Assembly (NCBI GenBank): GCA_942486035.1
Contig: CALNXK010000162.1
Coordinates: 837,501 to 901,500, forward strand
Source: Porites lobata
Lineage: Eukaryota; Cnidaria; Anthozoa; Scleractinia; Poritidae
DNA: 64,000 nucleotides
Direction of reading: 5' to 3'
Shown here one piece after another: positions 16,067 through 22,499 of the stretch. Both the position numbers and the translations under genes were made by a program. The notes under the pieces are model-generated. The model made no database searches. It saw only the letters and a list, made by a program, of their open reading frames with translations, and was not told the DNA's origin. How positions within the stretch are numbered: position 1 is the stretch's first letter; each line of letters opens with the position of its first letter.

Positions 16067-16552
16067 ATGGAATGGATAAAAAGACTTGGTATAAAAAATT
16101 TCAGAGGAATATATAGTAGAGATGCTTTACCAGGGAAAATTAGAAAAGAATGCGGAATAATTAATCTGGATGATATTCAAGGTCCTGGAACACACTGGGT
16201 TTGTTATAGAAATGGGGATGGGGGAAAATTACGTTTTCCCCCAAAACCCCCTTTCCTCTCAGCATATAATGAAAACCCCCCTGCTGGTGGGGAGAGTGGT
16301 TTGTATGAGTACTTCGATCCGTTTGGTCTGATAATGCCAAATGAAGTATTAGACTATTTTCACACAGGGCCTGTAAAACCTATTGTGTACTCAATGGATG
16401 AAATACAAAATCGCAGCACTGTTCTATGTGGTTATTGGTGTTTATATTACTTATTTGAGAGACAGCGGGGTAATAGTATTTTAGATGTAATACATAACCC
16501 ACATTTTGATAATGATAACAGCGATTTCATACAAAAATATTTTGGCGGGTGA
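16067..16552 (+). CDS. Adenain-like cysteine protease (C5/Ulp1 family) with in-frame repeat insertion
   Basis: 161 residues. The catalytic series is H43 (GTHWV), D84 (YFDPFG), Q114 (EIQ) and C121 (LCGYWC), as in adenovirus protease and Polinton maturation proteases. It is predicted to cleave capsid and core precursors. The His-to-Asp spacing is 41 residues against 17 between His54 and Glu71 in adenovirus 2 protease. The extra residues, about 49-79 (GDGGKLRFPPKPPF...ENPPAGGES), are encoded by GC-hairpin repeats at 16214-16286. The insertion is in frame and no stop results, so activity may be kept if the loop is tolerated. The start has only a partial promoter motif (CCTAATGG). Confidence 0.88.
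   Translation: MEWIKRLGIKNFRGIYSRDALPGKIRKECGIINLDDIQGPGTHWVCYRNGDGGKLRFPPKPPFLSAYNENPPAGGESGLYEYFDPFGLIMPNEVLDYFHTGPVKPIVYSMDEIQNRSTVLCGYWCLYYLFERQRGNSILDVIHNPHFDNDNSDFIQKYFGG
16214..16286 (+). repeat. GC-rich hairpin repeat inside the protease gene
   Basis: GGGGGAAAA, ACG-type loop, TTTTCCCCC, AAAACCCCCTTTCCTCTCAGC, then a partial second C-rich unit AAAACCCCCCTGCTGGT. In frame; encodes the inserted loop between catalytic His and Asp. Confidence 0.8.
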
Positions 16553-16600
16553 ACCTACGGTTCCCCCGAAACCCCCTCCCTTGGCTACGCCGCGTAATGT
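16546..16600 (+). repeat. GC-rich hairpin repeat after the protease gene
   Basis: GGGTGAACCTACGGTTCCCCC, AAACCCCCTCCCTTGG, CTACGCCGCG. Its first bases supply the stop codon of the protease gene. The CTACGCCGC tail matches the other subtype. Confidence 0.8.
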
Positions 16601-16638
16601 AAAAATAATATTTAACAAATATTATTTTTTTATTATAT

Positions 16639-16683
16639 AAGGGGGACTGCGTCCCCCTAACACCCCCTGCTGCTACGCCGCAT
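16639..16683 (+). repeat. GC-rich hairpin repeat between convergent genes
   Basis: GGGGGAC-TGC-GTCCCCC then TAACACCCCCTGCTGCTACGCCGCA, matching the copy at 11988-12029 over the tail. It lies between the protease and a small minus-strand ORF; a terminator-like use is possible. Confidence 0.85.
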
Positions 16684-16687
16684 TAGT

Positions 16688-16885
16688 TTACAGAATTAAA
16701 TAATTTCCTCGTACAACATTTTTAAGCGTATTAGATTTCTCACTTATTTCCATAAGCAACTCAAATACTTTTATAAATTTATTATCGTTTTCCAATCTAG
16801 CAAAATCAGCGTATTCAAAACTCATGTTTAGGCTATTGTATATCTTTTGAAGCTCACTTTTGAGAAAATTCGATCTAGTAGACAT
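16688..16885 (-). CDS. Small hypothetical helical protein
   Basis: 65 residues, probably helical (SELQKIYNSLNMSFEYADFARLEN). No family recognised. Support comes from its start in ATAGATAAAAAATG, matching the element's promoter box, and from its divergent arrangement with the 16909 gene. Confidence 0.45.
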   Translation of the reverse strand: MSTRSNFLKSELQKIYNSLNMSFEYADFARLENDNKFIKVFELLMEISEKSNTLKNVVRGNYLIL

Positions 16886-16908
16886 TTTTTATCTATACTA
16901 TATATAAA
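16886..16908. promoter_or_regulatory. Second short bidirectional promoter
   Basis: Twenty-three bases separate divergent start codons. The minus side carries ATAGATAAAAAATG and the plus side TATATAAAATG, echoing the arrangement at 11043-11062. Confidence 0.45.
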
Positions 16909-17100
16909 ATGAAAGAAACTTATTGTATCGTAGATAAAAGAGTAACTCCTTGTACTGAGCCAAGTGGTTACCAACAAGATAAAAGAGGTAGAACTCAATT
17001 CTTTTGTAGATGCGCAGTTTGTGGAAATAAAAAAGTAAGATATGTTAAAACGGGAACAGCTTCTCAAACTGGAAGTGGAAAAAGAAAGTCAAAAAACTAA
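16909..17100 (+). CDS. Small zinc-ribbon protein (DUF5679-like), N-terminal part of a split PLA2 gene
   Basis: 63 residues. A CxxC pair in CRCAVCGNKKVRYVK, with GRTQFFCR before it, matches the small ribbon (..GR..KG.C..CG.KK.RFVK) found in Polintons and giant viruses. The first cysteine pair is imperfect (YCIVDKRVTPC). In related elements I recall this ribbon fused to a phospholipase A2. Here it ends at a stop just after an A-run at 17091-17096, and the PLA2 frame is open immediately upstream of that point, so a frameshift has probably separated the two halves. It starts in TATATAAAATG. Confidence 0.7.
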   Translation: MKETYCIVDKRVTPCTEPSGYQQDKRGRTQFFCRCAVCGNKKVRYVKTGTASQTGSGKRKSKN

Positions 17101-17183
17101 TTAGCCCGTCTGAAGGGGCGGGCGTCTTTGATACAGTTGTTGGTACAGCAGTTGATGGATTTGTACATTACGGGCTTCCTTGG

Positions 17184-17759
17184 ATGGGTAAAAAAGCAGT
17201 TGAAATGGGGCGATATGGAGCAAGTGAGTTAATGAGAAACAAAAATCTTCAGAAGAAAGCTGTAAATTATGGAATTAATAAACTCACTCCATTTATTCAA
17301 GATTCTGTTGGAACAGCAATGGATCAGCTGTCAACAAAAGTGAGACCAAAGAAAAACTATAAAACTGACAGAAAAGATTTGGATGGAGGTGCGATAGATA
17401 TACACAAGCAAATTGGTAAATTACCAAAACCAAAAGGTGGATGGACCTTGCCAGGACATAAATATACAGGCCCTTATAATGATCTTGAGAACCAAGTAAG
17501 ATATGATCCGGAAACCGGTGAAATATTAGAAATTTATGATCAACCAACTGGGCCAACCGATGCTGTTGCCATGCAGCATGATGTTGATTATAGTGTTTGT
17601 GGTGATGACCGAAAGTGTAAAAATAAAGCTGACATCAAGATGGTAAAATCCTTAGATGCTATTCCTTGGAAAGAAAGACAATGGGGCCATACTTTGGCTA
17701 GAACAATAATTAATACTAAACAAAAACTTGGACTTGGTTTAAACGCGAGTCGGCGTTGA
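17184..17759 (+). CDS. Parvovirus-type phospholipase A2 domain protein
   Basis: 191 residues from the first ATG, but the frame stays open upstream to about 17088, where it meets the zinc-ribbon gene. The calcium-loop block is LPGHKYTGPYND (89-100) and the catalytic block DAVAMQHDVDYS has H132-D133, as in the VP1 PLA2 of parvoviruses, where it helps virions leave endosomes. A downstream C-rich loop and DIKMVKSLDAI, then GLGLNASRR, follow the pattern of adintovirus PLA2 proteins. Its stop overlaps the integrase frame. It may be translated only as part of the fused protein if the A-run indel is an assembly artefact. Confidence 0.82.
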   Translation: MGKKAVEMGRYGASELMRNKNLQKKAVNYGINKLTPFIQDSVGTAMDQLSTKVRPKKNYKTDRKDLDGGAIDIHKQIGKLPKPKGGWTLPGHKYTGPYNDLENQVRYDPETGEILEIYDQPTGPTDAVAMQHDVDYSVCGDDRKCKNKADIKMVKSLDAIPWKERQWGHTLARTIINTKQKLGLGLNASRR

Positions 17760-18703
17760 GTAGTGATTGGTCTCAACAATTAGCCGACGAACTTCACAAA
17801 CCAATCACAAGAAACTTTCAAAAAAGATCAGTAATCTCAAACGGTATTGATGAAATCTGGGCTGCTGATTTAGTTGAAATGCAAAAGTTTAGTAAGTGGA
17901 ATAAAGGAATAAAATATCTCTTGATGATTATTGATGTGTTTAGCAAGTATGGATGGATTAGGGAGCTGAAAGATAAGAAAACTGAAACTGTTAGTAAAGC
18001 ATTCGAGAATGTATTCAAAAATAAACGTAAACCTCAAATGTTATGGACAGATAAAGGTTCTGAGTTTATCAGTAAACATTTCAAAGAGTTTCTGAAAAGA
18101 GATGGAATTAAACTGTATCACACTGAAAACGAGGAGAAATCTAGTGTTGTTGAGAGATGGAATAAAACTATGAAAAACAGAATGTGGAAGATGTTTACTG
18201 TGAATAACAACACTGTTTACTGGGATAAGATAGATAAACTAGTTGATGATTACAATAACGCTAGACATTCAAGTATAAAAATGACTCCTGTTGAAGCAAG
18301 TAAAAAGAAAAATGAAAATAAAGTTTGGTCTAATTTATACGGTGATTTAATCTACTTGAAACCTGGTAAACCAAAGTTTGCAATTGGTGATAAAGTTAGA
18401 ATATCAAAATATAAGAGGCGGGTATTTGATAAAGGTTACACACCAAACTGGACAGAGGAGATATTTGTGATTGATAAAGTTCTGCCAACAAAACCTGTTA
18501 CATATTCTATTACTGATTTGATGGGAGAAGAGGTTAAAGGTTCTTTCTACGAGCAAGAATTACAAAAAGCAAAACAGCAGACATTTAGAATAGAAAAGAT
18601 TATTAAAAGAGATAATAAGAAGAAAATGGCATTAGTAAAATGGAGTGGTTATCCTGATAAATTTGACTCATGGGTAAGTTCTAAGGATTTGGTTGATTTT
18701 TAA
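17756..18703 (+). CDS. Retroviral-type integrase with C-terminal chromodomain
   Basis: 315 residues. The catalytic triad is D38 (WAADLVEM), D99 (LWTDKGSEF) and E133 (SSVVERWNK). The region around 200-265 is an SH3-like, basic DNA-binding segment (KFAIGDKVRISKYKR). Residues 277-315 form a chromodomain (RIEKIIKRD...VKWSGYPDKFDSWV), which could guide insertion to marked chromatin. It inserts the element and makes the 6-bp target duplication. No ATG lies between the upstream in-frame stop at 17717 and the catalytic core; the listed start is TTG overlapping the PLA2 stop. The true start is unclear and may depend on reinitiation, splicing or a lost ATG. Confidence 0.93.
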   Translation: MSSDWSQQLADELHKPITRNFQKRSVISNGIDEIWAADLVEMQKFSKWNKGIKYLLMIIDVFSKYGWIRELKDKKTETVSKAFENVFKNKRKPQMLWTDKGSEFISKHFKEFLKRDGIKLYHTENEEKSSVVERWNKTMKNRMWKMFTVNNNTVYWDKIDKLVDDYNNARHSSIKMTPVEASKKKNENKVWSNLYGDLIYLKPGKPKFAIGDKVRISKYKRRVFDKGYTPNWTEEIFVIDKVLPTKPVTYSITDLMGEEVKGSFYEQELQKAKQQTFRIEKIIKRDNKKKMALVKWSGYPDKFDSWVSSKDLVDF

Positions 18704-18734
18704 TACAAATAATGTATTAAAAATAAAATCCTAT

Positions 18735-19532
18735 TCACTCATCATTCTCTTCATCAGATAATCTTAATTCCTCAAATCTATCAACTAATTCTTCAATGTC
18801 ATCTTCATTGTCCTCTTCACAAACACTTTGCTCTTCGTCGTCGTCTTCTTCAATTGTTAATAAAGACTCTCTAGGTTTGAGTGGTTTAACATAGCACTCG
18901 TGAACTTTTATTTGCAGAGATGTAACAGTTTTGCTTATAAAGATGCCTTCTATTATCAAAGCTAATTTCACATTACAATACTGGTTAATGAGTTTAAAAG
19001 GATTTATATCTTTTCCTGCCTTTCCCTTAAACAAAGATAAAATTTTCTTTGATTTTTCTGAGTAAATAAGTTTTGCATAAAGTACTGGTGCAGATGAGGG
19101 ATCTTTTCTAGTTTTCTTCTTTCCTTTTTTATCAGTGTACTCTTCTTGTTTGTAGTATAACGGTGGGGAAAGAGATGAGGCTAAATCTGGTCCGTATTCA
19201 TTCTCTAAATGTTCTATAGACAAAGATGTTAGACTATTAATAGCACCATAAAACGCTTTTTCTTTTTCATTTGGTTCGCTATCTTTTGCCCAAAGACATA
19301 CTGGTATACTATATCCTACTAACTTTTTTGTTTCTTGATTTCTCTTTTCACTAACACCAAAGCTAAAAAGAAATGGGGTTTCGATTACAAGTGGGCCTTT
19401 TTTGTTATTTTGGTATTTAATTTCAATTGGTATACGCTTGTATTTAATGTTACTATCTTTTACTTTTGTCTCTTTTGCTTCTTTAAAAATAACGGTGTCT
19501 TTGGTTAAATGATCGTAGCTGGATAACTGCAT
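18735..19532 (-). CDS. DUF2738/DUF5871-like protein, candidate ssDNA-binding protein
   Basis: 265 residues. A core of alternating strands (IPIEIKY...GPLVIETPFLFSFGVSE...YSIPVCLW) matches the pattern of viral DUF2738-type proteins, which have been proposed as ssDNA-binding replication proteins. The C-terminal 45 residues are very acidic (EEDDDEEQ...EEDNEDD), a common feature of ssDNA-binding proteins. It is convergent with the integrase and begins the minus-strand block next to the right TIR. The acidic tail and fold pattern are seen; the function is inferred. Confidence 0.6.
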   Translation of the reverse strand: MQLSSYDHLTKDTVIFKEAKETKVKDSNIKYKRIPIEIKYQNNKKGPLVIETPFLFSFGVSEKRNQETKKLVGYSIPVCLWAKDSEPNEKEKAFYGAINSLTSLSIEHLENEYGPDLASSLSPPLYYKQEEYTDKKGKKKTRKDPSSAPVLYAKLIYSEKSKKILSLFKGKAGKDINPFKLINQYCNVKLALIIEGIFISKTVTSLQIKVHECYVKPLKPRESLLTIEEDDDEEQSVCEEDNEDDIEELVDRFEELRLSDEENDE

Positions 19533-19580
19533 TTTGTTAATTATAATTTATTTCTTAAACTATAATTTAAAATTTCAATT

Positions 19581-19988
19581 TTATTTTGGCCAGAGAAGAT
19601 TAACGGACCAGTAGTTACTCGATTCTGGATTTGTATAAGTTAACTCTCCTTGTTTATTTTTTATCTTTGTAGCTCTAGCTAAATATTTATCTCTTCTCTC
19701 TTTATCCTTGTGTATTAAGTAGTCTGGATATTTTGGAGAACCAAAATGTACTTTCTTTCCGCTTGGAAGCGTAGCCATATATTTATTATTTTTTCTGGTT
19801 GAGTAATCAAGTGATTCTGCACCAAGTTTTTTAGCTCTTCTAGTTAATCTTGTGAACTTGTCTCCTGTAAGAATAAATTTTTCGTTTGGAGGAACGTAAT
19901 CTGGATCCTCATCGTGTCTATATCCATCATCAACTATAAAATCCAAATCTTCTTTTGTAGGAGTAGTTTCTCTCGATCTTGGTTCCAT
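19581..19988 (-). CDS. DUF5754-like protein
   Basis: 135 residues. The block KKVHFGSPKYPDYLIHKDKERRDKY followed by NYWSVNLLW is the signature of the small DUF5754 proteins common in NCLDVs, virophages and Polinton-like viruses. Function unknown. The start is in AAATAAAAATGG. It lies 48 bases upstream (on the minus strand) of the DUF2738-like gene. Confidence 0.75.
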   Translation of the reverse strand: MEPRSRETTPTKEDLDFIVDDGYRHDEDPDYVPPNEKFILTGDKFTRLTRRAKKLGAESLDYSTRKNNKYMATLPSGKKVHFGSPKYPDYLIHKDKERRDKYLARATKIKNKQGELTYTNPESSNYWSVNLLWPK

Positions 19989-19999
19989 TTTTATTTAAT

Positions 20000-20067
20000 G
20001 GTTATAGTAAAACAAAAATCTTATAACAAAAATGTTATAGGATTAATCATCAAAAAATTCTACATCT
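20000..20067. repeat. 68-bp direct repeat, copy 1 (truncated gene end)
   Basis: Matches 20577-20644 with one mismatch seen. The second copy holds the coding end DVEFFDD-stop of the 20620-21006 gene, so this copy is a duplicated gene end without its gene. The stretch 20068-20160 between it and the next ORF is unexplained and may be remnant coding sequence. Confidence 0.75.
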
Positions 20068-20160
20068 ATTTTGGAATGGTACTATGTTAGCAGATATTCT
20101 AATAAGATACTAAAGCCTGAAATAATAAAGAATGGCTATTACAGGGTTTGTCTTATGAAA

Positions 20161-20565
20161 TCAAGAATTATCTATATCATTTTCTGCATCAGAATCAAAA
20201 TCTATATCTTCAGCTAATTTATAACGGAAAAAATGATTAACAAAGGCATTCTTGAATTCAGGTAATCCTGGGTATTTTTCAGGCTTCTTTTTTCTTAACA
20301 AGTTGTACCTTAACTGCCTAATGTCGGCTATATCTGAAATATCAATGGCTAAATCTGTTTCTTCAATTAACTTTCTAATAATCTCCATTATTTCCTTAGC
20401 CAAAGATCCTTCAAATACATCATCATAATATTCACTCTGTGTTGTTAACAATAAATTCAAATCTCGACATTTTTTATTAAGATCAACATAGATATTGTAA
20501 ACTTCAAGTTTATGACCTGTATATACTGGTAAAATTTCACCTCTTGGAGTTACATTGAACGACAT
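20161..20565 (-). CDS. Hypothetical protein with acidic C-terminus
   Basis: 134 residues, mostly helical, ending DIDFDSDAENDIDNS. It lies between the two copies of the 68-bp repeat, so it may have arrived or been duplicated with them. No family recognised. The start context AATTAGAATG is weaker than in neighbouring genes. Confidence 0.5.
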   Translation of the reverse strand: MSFNVTPRGEILPVYTGHKLEVYNIYVDLNKKCRDLNLLLTTQSEYYDDVFEGSLAKEIMEIIRKLIEETDLAIDISDIADIRQLRYNLLRKKKPEKYPGLPEFKNAFVNHFFRYKLAEDIDFDSDAENDIDNS

Positions 20566-20576
20566 TCTAATTTATT

Positions 20577-20644
20577 GGTTATATTAAAACAAAAATCTTA
20601 TAACAAAAATGTTATAGGATTAATCATCAAAAAATTCTACATCT
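20577..20644. repeat. 68-bp direct repeat, copy 2
   Basis: Direct copy of 20000-20067. It spans the intergenic bases and the last codons of the 20620-21006 gene. Confidence 0.75.
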
Positions 20645-21006
20645 AATAGTGTATTAAATTTGTCTGCAAAATGTAACTCTGTGAGACAATCTTCATCTTT
20701 CATCATACTAAATTCTGTAATATTTGGGAATATTATTTCAATATTCTCATACGCTTCATCATAAGATTCTTTTACTTTAACTTTATCGTAATTACTGAAA
20801 AATGCCTTCATATCCATTATTCCAAGTGCAAATAGGCCGATAATCTTTTTAGCACTTTTATCAATTGCTTTGAGTTTTTTATAAGCAACTTCACTCTCAA
20901 ATACTAAACCGTGTTTTGTGTAAGGTTTGGTACTATATTTCGCAAACCTTTCATCTTCACTGTTACTTTGCGAGTTATTTGCGTTACTTGCGGATTTGAC
21001 TCCCAT
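20620..21006 (-). CDS. Hypothetical acidic protein next to the right TIR
   Basis: 128 residues from the ATG at 21006 (an open frame reaches into the TIR with a GTG at 21063, not favoured). It is Ser/Asn-rich at the start and then helical with KAIDKSAKKIIGLFALGIMDMKAFF. It ends in VEFFDD. No family recognised. It is the last gene before the right TIR on the minus strand. Confidence 0.5.
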   Translation of the reverse strand: MGVKSASNANNSQSNSEDERFAKYSTKPYTKHGLVFESEVAYKKLKAIDKSAKKIIGLFALGIMDMKAFFSNYDKVKVKESYDEAYENIEIIFPNITEFSMMKDEDCLTELHFADKFNTLLDVEFFDD

Positions 21007-21041
21007 CTTATACAATTTCTTTGTAATCTTTAAGCTTAAAT

Positions 21042-21213
21042 TCAATTTTATTTTTTGAATCACTCTGGTTGTTTATTTTTATAGTAGTTATATAATGAGC
21101 TATACCCGCTAATCTCGTAAATTTAAGGTACCCCCCTTGCGAAACAGGGTTGAGCAGGGGGGTAACTTAAAAGTAATGAGGGGTGAGCGGGAATAGCTCA
21201 TTATATAACTACT
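21042..21213 (-). repeat. Right terminal inverted repeat of Polinton (172 bp)
   Basis: Exact reverse complement of 1420-1591, including the internal foldback. Confidence 0.97.
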
Positions 21214-21219
21214 TGCCTA
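21214..21219. repeat. Right 6-bp target site duplication (tgccta)
   Basis: Identical to 1414-1419 and directly adjacent to the right terminus. Confidence 0.95.
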
Positions 21220-21395
21220 TTCCAGAGAGCCGAAATCCAAGTAAACAAATACAAATGTGGTAAGCTGTCCACAAAGGCTGAGTTTTTCCCCGGGGAATCT
21301 ATTCTGAGATTCTTTCACCAATAGCAACACCGTAAATTATTTGCGTCATGGCATTAACATTACGACCAATCAGAGGCTGTCTCCAACATTCCGGG

Positions 21396-21482
21396 GAAAC
21401 AGGAACACGATTATGGTCGGCGATTCACAGACGTCTCTTCTGCCGATTTTTTCTGAGGGAGGGAGAACGTCTGTAGGCTAGC
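21396..21482 (-). mobile_element. Fragment of the MITE family seen at 724-1294
   Basis: This stretch is a diverged reverse complement of about 724-820, including the terminal CTAGCCT(A/G)... end. Only one end is recognisable. The rest of 21220-21600 shows no gene. Confidence 0.5.
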
Positions 21483-21618
21483 CCTGCCTCCCTCCCCTCC
21501 CCCTGGGTTTCGTCACTCATATCTTTGTTACATTGATCAAGGATTACAAAAGATAGCTAGTGGTAACAAGACCTCAGCAAGCTTGTTAGAGCTTTTCTAC
21601 TAGGATATCTCTCATTTC

Positions 21619-22499
21619 CTATGTTTTTTCTTCAACAGGTATTGCGTGAGCACGTACGGTAATGTAAGAGTTTATATGGGTTGGACTCGCGTTAAGTTCT
21701 AGTGTCTTTGTAGAAACAAGTTTCCTGGCTGCTTTCCTAAACTTTTTCATTCTTACTGCATATATTACGGGATTGACTATGTATAATTGAACAAATATAG
21801 TGCAAAAAACGAGTAATCGATGCGATTCAGGGCAGACTTTACTTGACATATGGGGTGGGATAATATGCCAAATAGTGCGAGGAACAAGGGTTAGAAAAGG
21901 GACCACGATAACTATAAATAAAGTCACCGTTAGTTTCCTCTCTGTTGAAAGAACTGGTTTTGCATTAGAGGGAGGATTGCTTTTTACAGTTGAGATAATT
22001 ATGACATACGAAACTGTGAGAACGACAAGGGTGAGAAAAGTGTGTCAGATGCATTGACATACGGATTTGCAAGTGATAAGCGCAAATAAAGAAGAGCAAT
22101 AGCAGATGACAAAGTCAAGGAGAACAACCAACTACAAAAAACAATGATGAGGTAGTCCCGCTTTCCAGCAAGACAATGTCTAAAGGGGAAAAGTGTTACG
22201 TGTAACCTCTCTAACGAAATCAATGAAATATTAGCTAATGAAGCCACTGGAAGTAGCTCTGTCACTGTCAAATACACGAATGATTCGCAGCTGAAAGCTG
22301 TTGAAAGTTCCAGGTCCCTCTCCAGGTTATCTGGTTCAAATATTAGTAAAAGTCCGGTCGCTGTTCCCACCAATTGTTCCCACCAGTAAAAGATGACAAC
22401 AAACTCGATGACCAATGCTGCAAACCAGGCTCTTTCTTCTTTTTCAGAAATAATTCTACCACTCACTCCAAACGTTCCAGCATTATTTCATCCTCACCA
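21619..22499 (-). pseudogene. Broken class A GPCR gene
   Basis: Two frames match the GPCR at 24829-25801 and, less closely, the intact one at 34132-35052. The first (about 22466-21999) has ISEKEERAWFA, ANISLISLERLHVTLFPF and SWLFSLTLS; the second (21927-21619) has TM6, TM7 with NPVIYAVRM and the tail ending PVEEKT. TM1 to TM2 is largely deleted (VIFYWWEQ runs straight into the TM2 end). An early stop lies in the N-terminal region and a frameshift lies near 22000. The gene is dead by at least three lesions. Confidence 0.8.

Larger units (their letters stand above)
1420..21213 (+). mobile_element. Maverick/Polinton (adintovirus-like) element, 19.8 kb, full core gene set
   Basis: The element is bounded by perfect 172-bp inverted repeats that begin AGT and end ACT, and by 6-bp target duplications. 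It carries all six Polinton hallmark genes: polB, integrase, packaging ATPase, adenain-like protease, major capsid protein and penton. The order is left TIR, polB, accessory block, fibre and ATPase (minus), minor capsid genes, penton, major capsid, core protein, protease, zinc ribbon/PLA2, integrase, then minus-strand DUF genes, right TIR. It is more AT-rich than the flanks except for its GC-rich hairpin repeats. Identical TIRs suggest a recent insertion (inference), yet polB and PLA2 contain homopolymer frameshifts, so the copy may be non-functional or the assembly may contain indels. Confidence 0.97.

Noticed and set aside
20620..21063. GTG start at 21063 for the gene next to the right TIR
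   Set aside because: It would start inside the TIR; the ATG at 21006 is the simpler choice.
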